NCBI RefSeq assembly: GCF_014303395.1
Contig: NZ_CP060298.1
Coordinates: 4,049,001 to 4,113,000, forward strand
DNA length: 64,000 nucleotides
Source of the DNA: Nakamurella sp. PAMC28650
GTDB taxonomy: Bacteria; Actinomycetota; Actinomycetes; Mycobacteriales; Nakamurellaceae
Direction of reading: 5' to 3'
Shown: positions 9,858-20,413 of the stretch, piece by piece
Numbering within the stretch: the stretch's first letter is position 1
Layout of the letters: every line of letters begins with the position of its first letter
Notes under the pieces: generated by a model
What the model was told of the DNA's origin: nothing
What the model saw: only the letters and a program-made list of their open reading frames with translations
The model's database searches: none
Program-made: the position numbers and the translations under genes

Positions 9858-11501
9858 TCACTTGGTCGGAGCAGGCTTGCGGACCTGCACCTTCTCCTGG
9901 CCGACCTTGGCCGGATCCATCGCCTCGAACTTCTGCTCCCGCCCGAGGATGGTGCCGTCCGAGGTGGTGAAGCCGTCGGCGAAATCACCGAAGGCAGCCA
10001 CCAACGCCTTCTCGGTGTCCGGCGTCAGGTCCTTCGATGTCCTGATGACCTCGAGCGGACCACCCGGCGCATGACGCAGATACTGGAGGAACTCGGCCTC
10101 GAAGCGGCGGATGTCCTGCACGGGCACCCGGTCGAGATGACCGCGGGTGCCGGTCCAGAGCGAGACGACCTGCTCCTCGACCGCGAACGGCGCGAACTGA
10201 GCCTGCTTCAGCAGTTCCACCAGCCGTGAACCTCGGGACAGCGCCCGCTTGGAGACGGCATCCAGATCGGATCCGAAGGCCGCGAAGGCCTCCAGCTCGC
10301 GGTAGGCCGACAGGTCGAGACGCAGCGTGCCGGACACCTTCCGCATGGCCTTGACCTGGGCAGCGCCGCCGACCCGGGACACCGACACGCCGACGTTGAC
10401 GGCCGGGCGGACGCCCGAGTTGAACAGGTCACCCTCCAGGAAGCACTGGCCGTCGGTGATCGAGATGACGTTGGTGGGGATGTAGGCCGAGACGTCACCG
10501 GCCTTCGTCTCGATGATCGGGAGACCGGTCATCGATCCGGCACCCAGCTCGTCGGAGAGCTTGGCGCAACGCTCGAGCAGACGGGAGTGCAGGTAGAAGA
10601 CGTCACCCGGGTACGCCTCGCGCCCGGGCGGGCGACGGAGCAGCAGCGAAATGGCACGGTAGGCCTCGGCCTGCTTGGACAGGTCGTCGAAGATGATCAG
10701 GACGTGCTTCCCCTGGTACATCCAGTGCTGTCCGATGGCCGAGCCGGTGTACGGGGCGAGCCACTTGAAGCCGGCGGAGTCGGACGCAGGGGCGGCCACG
10801 ATGGTGGTGTAGGCCAGCGCGCCGGCGTCCTCGAGGGACTGCCGGACACCGGCGATCGTGGTCCCCTTCTGGCCGATGGCGACGTAGATGCAGCGCACCT
10901 GCTGCTTCGGGTCCCCGGTCTCCCAGTTGGCCTTCTGGTTCAGGATGGTGTCGACGCAGACCGCGGTCTTGCCGGTCTTGCGGTCACCGATGATCAGCTG
11001 GCGCTGGCCGCGGCCGATCGGAGTCATCGCGTCGATGGCCTTGATGCCGGTCTGCATGGGTTCGCTGACACCCTGGCGCTCGACGACCGAAGCAGCCTGC
11101 AACTCGAGGGCGCGGTTCTTCTCGGCCTTGATCTCTCCGAGACCGTCGATCGGCTGCCCGAGCGGATTGATCACCCGGCCGAGGAACGCGTCCCCCACCG
11201 GTACGGAGAGCACTTCGCCGGTACGGGTGACCTGCTGACCCTCCTGCAACGTGTTGGCGTCGCCCAGGATGACGGCGCCGATCGTCCGGACGTCGAGGTT
11301 GAGGGCGACGCCGAGCACACCGCCGGGAAAACTCAGCAGCTCGTTCGCCATCGCGGAGGGCAGGCCCTCGATCGTGGCGATCCCGTCCCCGGTGCTCGAG
11401 ATGATGCCGATCTCTTCTCGGGTCACCTCGGGTGCGTACTCGGAGACATAGCCTTCGATCGCAGAGCGGATCTCGTCTGCGGAGATCGTCAACTCGGTCA
11501 T
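9858..11501 (-). CDS. atpA: F1 ATP synthase alpha subunit
   Basis: Non-catalytic nucleotide-binding subunit of F1, 547 residues. The N-terminal helix [20 protein letters not shown] would contact delta. The barrel carries [21 protein letters not shown], the P-loop is [11 protein letters not shown], and [18 protein letters not shown] is the Walker B region. The C-terminal tail is extended by about 30 residues past the E. coli end, as in mycobacterial alpha subunits, where the extension limits ATP hydrolysis; whether it does so here is inference. ATG 11501 is the first family-like start. Confidence 0.98.
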   Translation of the reverse strand: MTELTISADEIRSAIEGYVSEYAPEVTREEIGIISSTGDGIATIEGLPSAMANELLSFPGGVLGVALNLDVRTIGAVILGDANTLQEGQQVTRTGEVLSVPVGDAFLGRVINPLGQPIDGLGEIKAEKNRALELQAASVVERQGVSEPMQTGIKAIDAMTPIGRGQRQLIIGDRKTGKTAVCVDTILNQKANWETGDPKQQVRCIYVAIGQKGTTIAGVRQSLEDAGALAYTTIVAAPASDSAGFKWLAPYTGSAIGQHWMYQGKHVLIIFDDLSKQAEAYRAISLLLRRPPGREAYPGDVFYLHSRLLERCAKLSDELGAGSMTGLPIIETKAGDVSAYIPTNVISITDGQCFLEGDLFNSGVRPAVNVGVSVSRVGGAAQVKAMRKVSGTLRLDLSAYRELEAFAAFGSDLDAVSKRALSRGSRLVELLKQAQFAPFAVEEQVVSLWTGTRGHLDRVPVQDIRRFEAEFLQYLRHAPGGPLEVIRTSKDLTPDTEKALVAAFGDFADGFTTSDGTILGREQKFEAMDPAKVGQEKVQVRKPAPTK

Positions 11502-11616
11502 CGCGTTCCCGTTCTTTGTCGTCAGTGCGTTCGGTGCAGAGCGGTGGATATCTGTGCGTTCCTACTGTGGGTGGCCGGGTCCCTGCGGAGCCCCGCACGC
11601 CCGGGTGGTCCAGGTG

Positions 11617-12438
11617 TCAGCTTGCCAACCGGCGGCGTAGTGCGTCCAGCCGGCCGGCCACGCTTCCGTCGATGACCTCGTCACCGACCCGGACCAGGAT
11701 CCCGCCCTGCAGGGCCGGTTCCACCAGCACGTGCACCGAGACGGGCCGGCCGTACATCTTGGCCAGCGCGGCCGTCAGCCGGGAGGTCTGCTCGATCGTC
11801 AGCGTGGTGGCCGAGTGCACGGTGGCCACCACCTTGTCCTTGCGCTCGGCGGCCTGCCTGACGATCTCGCCGACCCCGTGGGTGAACGAGCGCGACCCCG
11901 GGTCGGTGGCCAGCTGAGCGAGCAGCTCGGAGGTCAACCGGTGAGCCCGGCCGTCCAGCAGGCGCGCGACGAGAGACGCCCTGGCCGGACCGGGCGTGGT
12001 CGGGTCGTCCAGGATGACGGACAGTCCCGGCGCACCGTCGATGATCCGGCCGAACCGGAACAACTGATCCTCGACCTCGTCCAGTTCGCCGGAGCGCTCT
12101 GCGCGCAGGAACATCGCGGTGCGGCCCAAGCGGACGAGGCCGTCGGCGAGATCGCGACCGGTCGCCCAGGACTGCCGCACCGTGAAATCGACGATCGCGG
12201 CAGCGGGCCCGCCCACCTTGCCGGCCAGCAGCGACCTCATCACGCCGGCCCGGTGGTCGACGTCGGTGGTCGCCTCGGACAGGGTCCGGCGCAGGACGGG
12301 GTTCTGGCTCAGCAGACTCCCGACGCCCGCGAGATCCGAACCGAGAACTCCCAGACCGGTGTCGTCCAGCGTCGCGGCCTGCAGCAGCAACGTGCCGCTG
12401 GCCGCGGCCAGGGCCTGCGTGCTCGCGATGTGCTCCAT
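11617..12438 (-). CDS. atpH: F1 ATP synthase delta subunit
   Basis: Peripheral-stalk subunit that joins alpha to the b subunit. At 273 residues it is about 95 longer than E. coli delta, which is normal for streptomycete-type actinobacteria. The C-terminal OSCP signature VVATVHSATTLTIEQTSRL and GGILVRVGDEVIDGSVAGRLDALRR-type ending (here ...LDALRRRLAS) are present. It is not fused to a b-like domain, unlike the b-delta fusion of mycobacteria. Its ATG shares base 12438 with the atpF stop, so the two genes overlap and are probably translationally coupled. Confidence 0.95.
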   Translation of the reverse strand: MEHIASTQALAAASGTLLLQAATLDDTGLGVLGSDLAGVGSLLSQNPVLRRTLSEATTDVDHRAGVMRSLLAGKVGGPAAAIVDFTVRQSWATGRDLADGLVRLGRTAMFLRAERSGELDEVEDQLFRFGRIIDGAPGLSVILDDPTTPGPARASLVARLLDGRAHRLTSELLAQLATDPGSRSFTHGVGEIVRQAAERKDKVVATVHSATTLTIEQTSRLTAALAKMYGRPVSVHVLVEPALQGGILVRVGDEVIDGSVAGRLDALRRRLAS

Positions 12439-12971
12439 CAGTTCTCCAGCTCGGCCAGGAACCGCTCGACGGTGCGACGCTGGCGGGCTTCGTCCTCGAG
12501 GGACTCACCCACCACCTTGCTGGCCAGTTCGACCGACACCCGGCCGAGATCGCCACGGAGTTCGGCGACGATCTGCGCCCTCTGCGCGTCGAGCTGGGCC
12601 CGGCCGGCCGCCGCGATCCGCTCGGTCTCCGCGTGCGCCGCAGCCAGCATGTCGTCGCGGATGGACTGGGCCTGAGCCCTCGCGTCCTCGCGGATCTTGC
12701 CGGCCTCCTCGCGCGCTCCGGCCAGCTGCCGCTGGTACTCGGCCAGCGCCGCAGCGGCCTCGGTCTGCGCCTCTGCAGCCTGCGCTATCCCGCCCTCGAT
12801 GGCGGCAGTTCTTGCTGAGTAAGCCTTCTCGAACATCGGCCAGGCCAATTTGCGCAGGACGAAGAACAACAGGCCAAACCCGACGACGGCGATGATCAGT
12901 TCACCGACGGGGACCCCGATCGGACTGATCACCGGGTCAGCGGCCAGCGTTGCGACGGGATACATCAGCAC
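12438..12971 (-). CDS. atpF: F0 ATP synthase b subunit
   Basis: Peripheral-stalk b subunit, 177 residues. One membrane helix lies at about residues 22-44 (VGELIIAVVGFGLLFFVLRKLAW). A long Ala/Glu/Arg-rich helix from about 50 to 175 (EAQTEAAAALAEYQRQLAGAREEAGKI... in short pieces) forms the dimeric coiled coil. Placed between atpE and atpH as expected. ATG 12971 gives the usual short periplasmic N-terminus; its stop overlaps the atpH start. Confidence 0.95.
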   Translation of the reverse strand: MLMYPVATLAADPVISPIGVPVGELIIAVVGFGLLFFVLRKLAWPMFEKAYSARTAAIEGGIAQAAEAQTEAAAALAEYQRQLAGAREEAGKIREDARAQAQSIRDDMLAAAHAETERIAAAGRAQLDAQRAQIVAELRGDLGRVSVELASKVVGESLEDEARQRRTVERFLAELEN

Positions 12972-13016
12972 TTACCTCCCGGCAGTATTTGCGGATTCAG
13001 GCACGACACGGAGGGA

Positions 13017-14148
<1,132 letters not shown>

Positions 14149-14158
<10 letters not shown>

Positions 14159-14490
14159 TCGGTCTCCCTTCGGGTGCTGGCCGGAGGCGGCCCGGGCTGG
14201 GGGTCGGGGTGACGTCTGCCGGATCGGTAGAGACCCGGGTTGTATTGGGTGGGCTTCGCGGAGGTTGGCTGGCTGCGCTTGAAGCCGCCCTGCCTGGCCA
14301 CCACTGCGTAGATCCCGAGTGCCATGCCGACGATGAGTCCCGTCGGCGTGAGGAACGAGGTTCCCCACCACCGGTCAAGGGCAAATCCGATGCCACCCCA
14401 CAGGACGAATCCGCCGATCAAGGTGGTCAGAACGGCCCAACCCTCGTCAGCCCCGGTAGAGGTGGAGTCGGCATTGGCCCGCTTCTTCAT
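14149..14490 (-). CDS. AtpZ/AtpI-like small membrane protein
   Basis: A 113-residue protein with two membrane helices separated by a DRWWGTS turn: GWAVLTTLIGGFVLWGGIGF, then TPTGLIVGMALGIYAVV. This two-helix pattern with GxxxDRWxGT resembles AtpZ, an assembly or magnesium-transport partner of F0F1. The C-terminal 40 residues are polar and Pro/Arg-rich. It overlaps atpB and lies directly after the AtpI-like gene, so it is the second accessory gene of the operon. The family call is by motif and position. Confidence 0.75.
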
Positions 14491-14590
14491 GGCTCCCGGA
14501 CAGTATCAGTAACCCACAGGTAACCCTGCACCCGGGAGGCTCCCTTTCTACAACGTGTCGAAGTTCGCGTCGTCACCTGACTGGGTGCCC

Positions 14591-15067
14591 TCAGTGGGGG
14601 TCGACGTAGAAAACCTTCGTGGTCCACACGTATCTCATGTGGGCGCCGAGCCAGGTGAACAAGCCGAGACCGATCGCGCCCGCCATCCATCTGGTGTCGA
14701 AAACGCCGTCTCTCGGCATCGCCACCAGGACCACGCCCAGAACGACGATCTTGAACGCGTAGGCGCCGAGGGCCGCCAACATGACGAGCTGGGGGTTGTG
14801 TCGACCGACCCTGGCGATCACCAGGGCGGAGAAGCTGAAGAAGAGACCGACGATCAGGGTCCCGAGGGCGGCACCTGCGGCCGCCTTGCTCCCGCTGACC
14901 AGCGAGGCGACCAGGGTCATCACCAGACCGGCGGCGAGCAGTGCGATCCAGCAGATCCGCAGGTGCCCCAGCGACCACACGCCGCCGGTCCGGCTGCGGT
15001 TGGCCGCGCGCTCGGCGGCCAGCACGTTCGCCGCGAGGTCGTGGCCGGCGGGCTTGCTCCTGTTCAC
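14591..15067 (-). CDS. AtpI-like membrane protein (Rv1303-type)
   Basis: A 158-residue protein with four predicted membrane helices: ICWIALLAAGLVMTLVASLV, AGAALGTLIVGLFFSFSALV, LVMLAALGAYAFKIVVLGVVL and WMAGAIGLGLFTWLGAHM. This is the layout of ATP synthase I proteins, which help assemble the c-ring. Mycobacteria have the equivalent gene (Rv1303) in the same place between rfe and atpB. GTG 15067 is the start; it overlaps the wecA stop by 4 nt (GTGA), so the two genes are coupled. Confidence 0.8.
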   Translation of the reverse strand: MNRSKPAGHDLAANVLAAERAANRSRTGGVWSLGHLRICWIALLAAGLVMTLVASLVSGSKAAAGAALGTLIVGLFFSFSALVIARVGRHNPQLVMLAALGAYAFKIVVLGVVLVAMPRDGVFDTRWMAGAIGLGLFTWLGAHMRYVWTTKVFYVDPH

Positions 15068-16311
15068 GCCGCCGATTCTCCCCCACCGCGACCGGCGTCG
15101 TTCCCGCGCTCGCGCGGCGTGACGCCGCGTTCCCGGCGCGCGACCGCCCACTGGGCCTCTTCCGCCCGCCGACGGCCGAGACGCCGTGCCCGCACCCACG
15201 GCCACATCGAGATCACCATGGCCACCGCCAGCGCCAGCACGATCGGGGTGATGACCACCTGCCAGCGCGCGAACACCAACGACACCGAACCGGCGGAGAG
15301 CACGAACGCCCAGAGGTAGAAAATCAGCACCGCCTGACGGTGCGTGTGACCGATCGCCAGCATTCGATGGTGCAGGTGGCGCTTGTCCGCGCTGAAGGGA
15401 TGACGGCCCTCCTTGGTGCGCCGGATCACCGCCAGCAGGAAATCGAGCAGCGGGATGAACACCACGGCCAGCACGACGATCACCGGCGCCAGCAGGGCGA
15501 CCGTGCTCCGCGCACCGAAGTTGGCGCTGTCCGAACTCAGCTGCCCGCTGGCCGTGATCGTCGCTGCTGCCATCGTCAGCCCGATGAACATCGACCCGGA
15601 GTCGCCCATGAAGATCCGGGCCGGATAGAAGTTGTGCGGCAGGAAGCCAAGGCACGCGCCGACCAGAGCAGCCGCGATCAGCGGTGGTTCCGAGCTCACG
15701 GTGTCGTTGCCGGAGACCATGAACTGGTGCACCGAGAAGATGAAGACCGCTATCCCGGAGATGGTGGCCACGCCCGCCAGCAGCCCGTCGAGGCCGTCGA
15801 TGAAGTTCATCGCGTTGGCCAGCACCACCGTGATCAGCACCGTGATCAAGGCGCCCTGGGTCTGATCGAAGGTGACCGAGGAACCGCCGTCGGCCGAGGG
15901 CACCCAGACCACCAGCCAGGTCACGCCATAGAGCACGAGGACGCCGGCCGCGAGGATCTGCCCGAAGAGCTTGGTGACGGCATCCAGGTCGAACCGGTCG
16001 TCCAGCACTCCGACCAGCACGATGACGGCGCCCGCCACCAGGACACCCTGCAGCGCCGAAGACGAATCGAAAGCCTTGCTCAGGGCCGGGATCCGGCGCG
16101 CCACCAGGATGGCCGACGCGACCCCCAGGTAGACCGCGACCCCGCCCATTCTCGGCTTCGGGATCTGGTGCACGTCCCGGTCCCGGATCGGTGTGAAGGC
16201 CCCGATCCTGGTGGCCAGCAGTCGCACTCCCCCGGTGGCCACATAGGTCACCAGAGCGGCGATCGCGAAGACGATCGCGTACTCGCGCCCCGGGATCACG
16301 ATGTCGGCCAC
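15064..16311 (-). CDS. wecA: Undecaprenyl-phosphate GlcNAc-1-phosphate transferase (WecA/Rfe type)
   Basis: Polytopic membrane enzyme that transfers a sugar-1-phosphate from a UDP-sugar to polyprenyl phosphate, starting arabinogalactan or other wall-polymer linkers. Eleven hydrophobic stretches fit the MraY/WecA superfamily. Signatures are KPRMGGVAVYLG, VGVLDDRFDLD (the DDx(D/N) motif), NAMNFIDGLDGL, PARIFMGDSGSMFIG and the cytosolic DKRHLHHRML His-rich loop. The protein ends in a basic tail of about 45 residues. It matches rfe of the mycobacterial block by position. The predicted product is inner-membrane; the exact acceptor and sugar are inferred from the family. Confidence 0.9.
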   Translation of the reverse strand: MADIVIPGREYAIVFAIAALVTYVATGGVRLLATRIGAFTPIRDRDVHQIPKPRMGGVAVYLGVASAILVARRIPALSKAFDSSSALQGVLVAGAVIVLVGVLDDRFDLDAVTKLFGQILAAGVLVLYGVTWLVVWVPSADGGSSVTFDQTQGALITVLITVVLANAMNFIDGLDGLLAGVATISGIAVFIFSVHQFMVSGNDTVSSEPPLIAAALVGACLGFLPHNFYPARIFMGDSGSMFIGLTMAAATITASGQLSSDSANFGARSTVALLAPVIVVLAVVFIPLLDFLLAVIRRTKEGRHPFSADKRHLHHRMLAIGHTHRQAVLIFYLWAFVLSAGSVSLVFARWQVVITPIVLALAVAMVISMWPWVRARRLGRRRAEEAQWAVARRERGVTPRERGNDAGRGGGESAA

Positions 16312-16668
16312 CGAAACAGCCTAGATCCGCAGGGACGCACCTCCGGCCACCTCTGCCCGGAGCGTCGGATCGGATCCGCCGGCATCGGGGCTTCCACCAG
16401 CACGGACGGCTGCACGGACGGCCCGGAGCGCGGCGGCCCGGACTTTCAGACGATCATTCCGCGCAGCCGCGGAACCAACCGGGGTGGCCGGGCGTCCCAG
16501 GAGTGCCTGCCATTCTGGAGCGGAAACCGAGAACCCATGCCGGGTCGCACGTTCGGTGGCCGGAACATCTCCGGATCGGCGGCGCTCCCACGCCGGGAGA
16601 AGCCGCTACGGCCCGGTCCGACCGCCTCGGACCGGGCCCGTGCGGGTCCGGTCCGCGCAGCGGACCGA
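16312..16668. other. Non-coding gap between wecA and tsaC
   Basis: A 357-nt stretch with no convincing gene. A short frame at 16446-16715 on the minus strand has no family features and overlaps tsaC. The right half contains the two hairpins listed separately; the left half should hold the promoter of the wecA-atp operon, but I cannot point to a convincing -10/-35 pair. Confidence 0.6.
16610..16667 (-). terminator. Two hairpins after tsaC
   Basis: Reading from the tsaC stop on the minus strand, an 8-bp hairpin (CGGTCCGC/GCGGACCG, 3-nt loop, 16649-16667) begins 2 nt after the stop. A 12-bp hairpin (GGCCCGGTCCGA/TCGGACCGGGCC, loop CCGCC, 16610-16638) follows. No T-run is present; this is the U-less type often seen in actinobacteria. 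Both stems share the GGTCCG core. Confidence 0.6.
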
Positions 16669-17316
16669 TCACTCACCGACACCCAGAACCTGACCGGCCA
16701 CTTCCCGCAGCGCATCGAGCGAGACCGCCCCCTGACGCAGCACGACCGGGATCGGACCGGTCACGTCGACGACGGTCGACGCCACGCCGATCGGCGCCGG
16801 GCCCCCGTCGAGGTAGACGCTGACCAGTTCACCGAGTTGCTGCGTTGCCTCGTCGGCCGTCACCGCCGGCGGATGCCCGCTGCGGTTGGCACTGGAGACC
16901 GCCATCGGTCCGACCGAGCGGAGCAGGTCGAGCGCCACCGGGTGCAACGGCATCCGCACCATCACGGTCCCCTTCGCATCGCCCAGGTCCCAGGACAGCG
17001 ACGGTGCGTGCTCGACGACGAGCGAGAGACCGCCCGGCCAGAACGCCTCGACCAGCTTCGTGGCCACCGGTGGTACCGCCAGCACCAGACCTTCGATCGT
17101 CTTCCACGACCCGACCAGCACGGGGACGGGCATGTCCGGACCCCGACCCTTGGCCGCGAGCAGGGCTCGCACGGCCGCGGCGTTGAACGCATCGGCCCCG
17201 ATGCCGTAGACCGTGTCCGTCGGCATCACCACGAGTTCGCCGGCGGCGGCCGCGGCGGCGGCGGCCTCGAGTCCGGCTCGGCGCGCCACCGGATCACTGC
17301 ATTGAAAAGTCGTCAC
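16669..17316 (-). CDS. tsaC: L-threonylcarbamoyladenylate synthase
   Basis: Makes threonylcarbamoyl-AMP from Thr, bicarbonate and ATP, the first step of t6A37 tRNA modification. The 215-residue protein is a single YrdC/Sua5 domain without the C-terminal Sua5 extension. Hallmarks are VVMPTDTVYGIGADAFN, KGRGPDMPVPVLV, WPGGLSLVVE, VMVRMPLHPVALDLLRSVGPMAVSSANRSGHPP in pieces, and the late GVASTVVDVTG. It follows prmC by 84 nt in the same direction, the order seen in mycobacteria (hemK-Rv1301). Confidence 0.93.
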   Translation of the reverse strand: MTTFQCSDPVARRAGLEAAAAAAAAGELVVMPTDTVYGIGADAFNAAAVRALLAAKGRGPDMPVPVLVGSWKTIEGLVLAVPPVATKLVEAFWPGGLSLVVEHAPSLSWDLGDAKGTVMVRMPLHPVALDLLRSVGPMAVSSANRSGHPPAVTADEATQQLGELVSVYLDGGPAPIGVASTVVDVTGPIPVVLRQGAVSLDALREVAGQVLGVGE

Positions 17317-17400
17317 GGCTGCATCCTTCCAGCTTGCCCGGACCGAACCTGCACACCGGTCCGACGTCGAGGGGAAACCTCGTGGTCGCCGAAGGTCTGA

Positions 17401-18279
17401 TCAGCGCGGCGGCAGGGTGACGCGCCGGGCGGTCACGAAGCGCGGGCGTCCGGTGAGGTCCAGATGGTCCTCCACATCGGCCAGCACGCGCCGGGCGGAC
17501 AGCAGCGCCGGCACCGAATCCCCATGGCTGTCGTCGTGCTCGATGGCCAGGAAACCGCCGAGTTTCAGCAGCCCGGCGCACACCGACACCAGAGGCCGGA
17601 TGGCATCCAGCCCGTCGACGCCGGCGAACACCGCCTCTGCGGGGTCGTGGTCGGCGACCTCGGGGTCGACCCTCGTGCCGCTGGGCACGTAGGGCGGATT
17701 GGCCGTCACCAGGTCCGCCGTGCCGTCGAGATCGGTGATCAGGCGCTGGTCGGTGAAGTCCCCACCCCGCAGGTCGATCGGCGTGCCACCGGCGTCGATG
17801 TGGAGTTCGGCATTGCGCCGGGCCCAGGCCAGAGCGCCAGCCGCTCGTTCCACGGCGTGGACCCGGGCGTCCGGCCGGGCCTGGGCGATGGCCAGCGCGA
17901 TGGCGCCGCTCCCCGAGCAGAGGTCGACGACCACCGGTGCCTCGATGTCCCTGATGGCCGCCAGCGCCCACTCGAGCAGAACCTCGGTCTCCGGCCTGGG
18001 GATGAAGACCCCGGGACCGACCTGCACCGTGGTGCGGCCGAGGTAGGCCTCCCCGGTCAGGTGCTGCAGGGGAACGCGGGACGCCCGCCGACCGATCAGT
18101 GCGTGATAGCCGACCACCCAGTCCGGCTCGACAAGCGGCTGCAGCCCCAGCTTGGTCCGCGAGATCCCGAGGAGGTGGGCGGCCAGTTCCTCGGCGTCGA
18201 ACTGTGGGCTGGGCACGCCGGCTTCAGCCAGCTGCTGCGCCGCCGAGATGATATGCACCCGTAGGGATTCACGTGCCAC
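17401..18279 (-). CDS. prmC: Release factor glutamine methyltransferase
   Basis: PrmC (HemK) methylates the Gln of the GGQ motif in RF1 and RF2. The protein has an N-terminal helical domain that reads release factors ([26 protein letters not shown]) and a C-terminal SAM-binding Rossmann domain with [16 protein letters not shown], then the catalytic [10 protein letters not shown]. Its substrate gene prfA is immediately upstream, and the start overlaps the prfA end by 11 nt. GTG 18279 opens the family-like [11 protein letters not shown]-terminus. Confidence 0.94.
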   Translation of the reverse strand: MARESLRVHIISAAQQLAEAGVPSPQFDAEELAAHLLGISRTKLGLQPLVEPDWVVGYHALIGRRASRVPLQHLTGEAYLGRTTVQVGPGVFIPRPETEVLLEWALAAIRDIEAPVVVDLCSGSGAIALAIAQARPDARVHAVERAAGALAWARRNAELHIDAGGTPIDLRGGDFTDQRLITDLDGTADLVTANPPYVPSGTRVDPEVADHDPAEAVFAGVDGLDAIRPLVSVCAGLLKLGGFLAIEHDDSHGDSVPALLSARRVLADVEDHLDLTGRPRFVTARRVTLPPR

Positions 18280-19411
18280 GGGGGCCACTTCCTGCCAGCC
18301 GCTCGGCGCGGTCGGCCTGGTCGAGGCTGTCCAGCACCGCGTCCAGGTCGCCGTCGAGCACCGCATCAAGGTTGTAGGCCTTGTAGCCGACCCGGTGGTC
18401 GGCGATGCGGTTCTCCGGGTAGTTGTACGTCCGGACCCGCTCCGAACGGTCGACGGTGCGCACCTGCGACCGTCGGGCGTCGGCGACCACAGAGGCGGCG
18501 GCGTCGCGGGCCGCGGCCAGCATGCGGGCCCGCAGGATCCGCATTGCGGACTCCTTGTTCTGCAGCTGTGACTTCTCGTTCTGGCAGGACACCACGATCC
18601 CGGTCGGCAGGTGGGTGATGCGTACGGCGGAGTCGGTGGTGTTGACGCTCTGGCCGCCCGGACCCGACGACCGGAAGACGTCGATGCGCAGGTCGTTGGG
18701 ATCGATGGTGACGTCGACTGCCTCCTCGGCTTCGGGTGCCACGAACACGCCGGCCGCCGAGGTGTGGATGCGACCCTGGGACTCGGTCACCGGCACCCGT
18801 TGGACGCGGTGCACACCCCCCTCGAACTTCAGCCGGGCCCAGACCCCGTCCTCGGGGGCCGGCGAACCGGGTGCCTTCACGGCCATCGTGACGTCCTTGT
18901 AGCCGCCGAGATCGGACTCGGACGCCGAGATCATCTCGGTCTTCCAACCGTGACGCTCGGCGTACCGCAGGTACATCCGGAGCAGGTCGCCGGCGAACAG
19001 CGCCGATTCCTCGCCGCCCTCGCCCGCCTTGATCTCGACGATGGCGTCCTTGGCGTCGTCCGGATCCCGCGGGGTGAGCAGTTCGGCGAGCTTGGACTCC
19101 AGGTCCGACACCTGCCCGGTGAGCGTCACCACCTCTTCGGCGAACGACGAATCCTCGGCGGCGAACTCGACGGCGGTGGTCAGATTGCCGCGGGCTTCCT
19201 CGAGGGCGTTCGCGGTGTTGACGATGGGCGTGAGTTCGGCGTATCTACGTCCCAACCGGCGCGCGGTGGCCTGATCGGCGTGCACTGCCGGGTCGCTGAG
19301 CCGGGTCTGCAGTTCGAGGTACTCGGCGACCAGCCCCGAGGCCGGTCCCCCGGTGGACCTGGGCACCGCGGAGTGCCCAGGGGTCGAGCCCGGAGCAGCG
19401 GAGGCGGCCAT
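18269..19411 (-). CDS. prfA: Peptide chain release factor 1
   Basis: RF1 terminates translation at UAA/UAG. The 380-residue protein carries [19 protein letters not shown] (domain 2 start), the peptidyl-transferase motif [17 protein letters not shown], and an anticodon-mimic tripeptide region around [18 protein letters not shown] 19411 is chosen because AGAAGGGAG lies 5 nt upstream. The N-terminus carries about 20 extra Ala/Ser/Pro/Gly-rich residues compared with E. coli RF1. The next gene downstream encodes the enzyme that methylates it. Confidence 0.95.
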   Translation of the reverse strand: MAASAAPGSTPGHSAVPRSTGGPASGLVAEYLELQTRLSDPAVHADQATARRLGRRYAELTPIVNTANALEEARGNLTTAVEFAAEDSSFAEEVVTLTGQVSDLESKLAELLTPRDPDDAKDAIVEIKAGEGGEESALFAGDLLRMYLRYAERHGWKTEMISASESDLGGYKDVTMAVKAPGSPAPEDGVWARLKFEGGVHRVQRVPVTESQGRIHTSAAGVFVAPEAEEAVDVTIDPNDLRIDVFRSSGPGGQSVNTTDSAVRITHLPTGIVVSCQNEKSQLQNKESAMRILRARMLAAARDAAASVVADARRSQVRTVDRSERVRTYNYPENRIADHRVGYKAYNLDAVLDGDLDAVLDSLDQADRAERLAGSGPRGT

Positions 19412-19425
19412 CGGCGCTCCCTTCT

Positions 19426-19473
19426 GTTCGTGGAGCTCTGTGCCGTTCGTGGAGCTCTGTTCGTGGAGCTCTG
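19426..19473 (-). repeat. Three 15-bp copies in the prfA leader
   Basis: GTTCGTGGAGCTCTG occurs at 19426-19440, 19445-19459 and 19459-19473, with a partial CCGTGGAGC copy after. They lie 15-62 nt upstream of the prfA ATG on the minus strand, inside its untranslated leader. Each contains the palindrome GAGCTC. Confidence 0.7.
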
Positions 19474-19558
19474 CCGTGGAGCAGAGGCGGGTTTCAGTTG
19501 CGCCGCATCCGAGCCGGAGAAGCGAGGCGGCATGACCGAAACCCTCCGGAGACGCGAA

Positions 19559-19594
19559 ACGGCGCCCGCCGGTCACAGGACCGACGGGCGCCGT
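19559..19594 (-). terminator. Terminator hairpin downstream of rpmE
   Basis: Sixteen-position stem from ACGGCGCCCG/CGGGCGCCGT outward to GGTC/GACC near the ACAG loop, with one mismatch. It starts 7 nt after the rpmE stop on the minus strand and is followed by a short TTTCG. It separates rpmE from prfA. Confidence 0.8.
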
Positions 19595-19601
19595 GGCGGA
19601 A

Positions 19602-19814
19602 CTAGCGGCTGCGCTTGCCGTAACGAGCCTCGAAGCGTGCGACCCGGCCACCGGTGTCCAGGATCTTCTGCTTGCCGGTGTAGAACGGGTGGCAGTTCGA
19701 GCAGACCTCGACGGTGATCTTCCCGCTGGTCTTGGTGCTGTGGGTCTCGAACGTGTTCCCGCAGCTGCAGACCACCTCGGTGGCCACGTACTCGGGATGG
19801 ATGCCGGTCTTCAT
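19602..19814 (-). CDS. rpmE: 50S ribosomal protein L31, zinc-binding form
   Basis: A 70-residue L31 with four cysteines in the C-type zinc ribbon arrangement: C16 and C18 ([11 protein letters not shown]) and C38 and C41 ([13 protein letters not shown]). This is the zinc-containing paralogue, in contrast to the C-minus form made under zinc starvation. The C-terminus is basic ([14 protein letters not shown]). Between rho and prfA, as in mycobacteria. Confidence 0.96.
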   Translation of the reverse strand: MKTGIHPEYVATEVVCSCGNTFETHSTKTSGKITVEVCSNCHPFYTGKQKILDTGGRVARFEARYGKRSR

Positions 19815-19947
19815 GGGGTGATTCCTCTCCTGGAGTCACGGATCAGCCGCCGGGTCGCCCGCGCTGGTGCGCAGGACGTGAACCGGAGCCGGACTCAACC
19901 TCTCAGTCTGCCAGAAGGCACCGACCGTTGCCTAAACGAAGACCGGC

Positions 19948-20373
19948 TCACGCCGTCGCCGGACCGGGTGCCGTCCCCCGGTCCAAGGTGATCGCGACCC
20001 CGCCCACCGGTCGCTGCGGTCGTCCCAGTACAGCGTTCAACTTGGTCGGCAGCGTCGTCATCCTGGCGACCAGACCATATTTTCTGATCAGTGCCGGTAC
20101 CACCGCGCCGAGCTCGTCCGAACCGAGAATCCTTGCCGTGCCGGGGACCGAACGACCCAGGGGCCGGCCCCCGCGTCCACACGGCCCGATCTCGACCCGG
20201 GAGTTCCGGCGGATTCGTTTGACCTTGCCGGCCGTCGGGTTGGTCCACACCAGCAGTTCGTCGCCGACGCGCACTACCCAGACCGGTGTCGGAACCGGAG
20301 TGCCGTCCCGGCGAAATGTGGTCAGGAGCACGTACGGCGACCGGGCCAACAGGTCCAGCGGAGTAGCCATCAT
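19948..20373 (-). CDS. PPOX-class F420/flavin-binding oxidoreductase
   Basis: A 141-residue split-barrel protein of the pyridoxamine-phosphate-oxidase-like class, subgroup with F420-dependent enzymes (Rv2061-like). Motifs: YVLLTTFRRDGTPVPTPVWVV at the N-terminus, then LLVWTNPTAGKVKRIRRNSRVEIGPCGRGG-type cofactor-binding segment in the middle (KVKRIRRN...VEIGPC). The substrate is unknown. It is divergent from the EamA transporter gene, with a 40-bp shared promoter region. Confidence 0.8.
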   Translation of the reverse strand: MMATPLDLLARSPYVLLTTFRRDGTPVPTPVWVVRVGDELLVWTNPTAGKVKRIRRNSRVEIGPCGRGGRPLGRSVPGTARILGSDELGAVVPALIRKYGLVARMTTLPTKLNAVLGRPQRPVGGVAITLDRGTAPGPATA

Positions 20374-20413
20374 CTGCCGAACGTACCGCGCGCGCCGCTG
20401 CTAACCTGCGGCC

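Noticed and set aside
16446-16715. Small gene in the wecA-tsaC gap.
   Set aside because: It overlaps the end of tsaC, has no ribosome site or family features, and its composition is that of non-coding high-GC DNA.
14941-17400. Long plus-strand open frame over wecA and tsaC.
   Set aside because: It is antisense to two recognisable enzymes and has Arg/His-rich composition typical of shadow frames.
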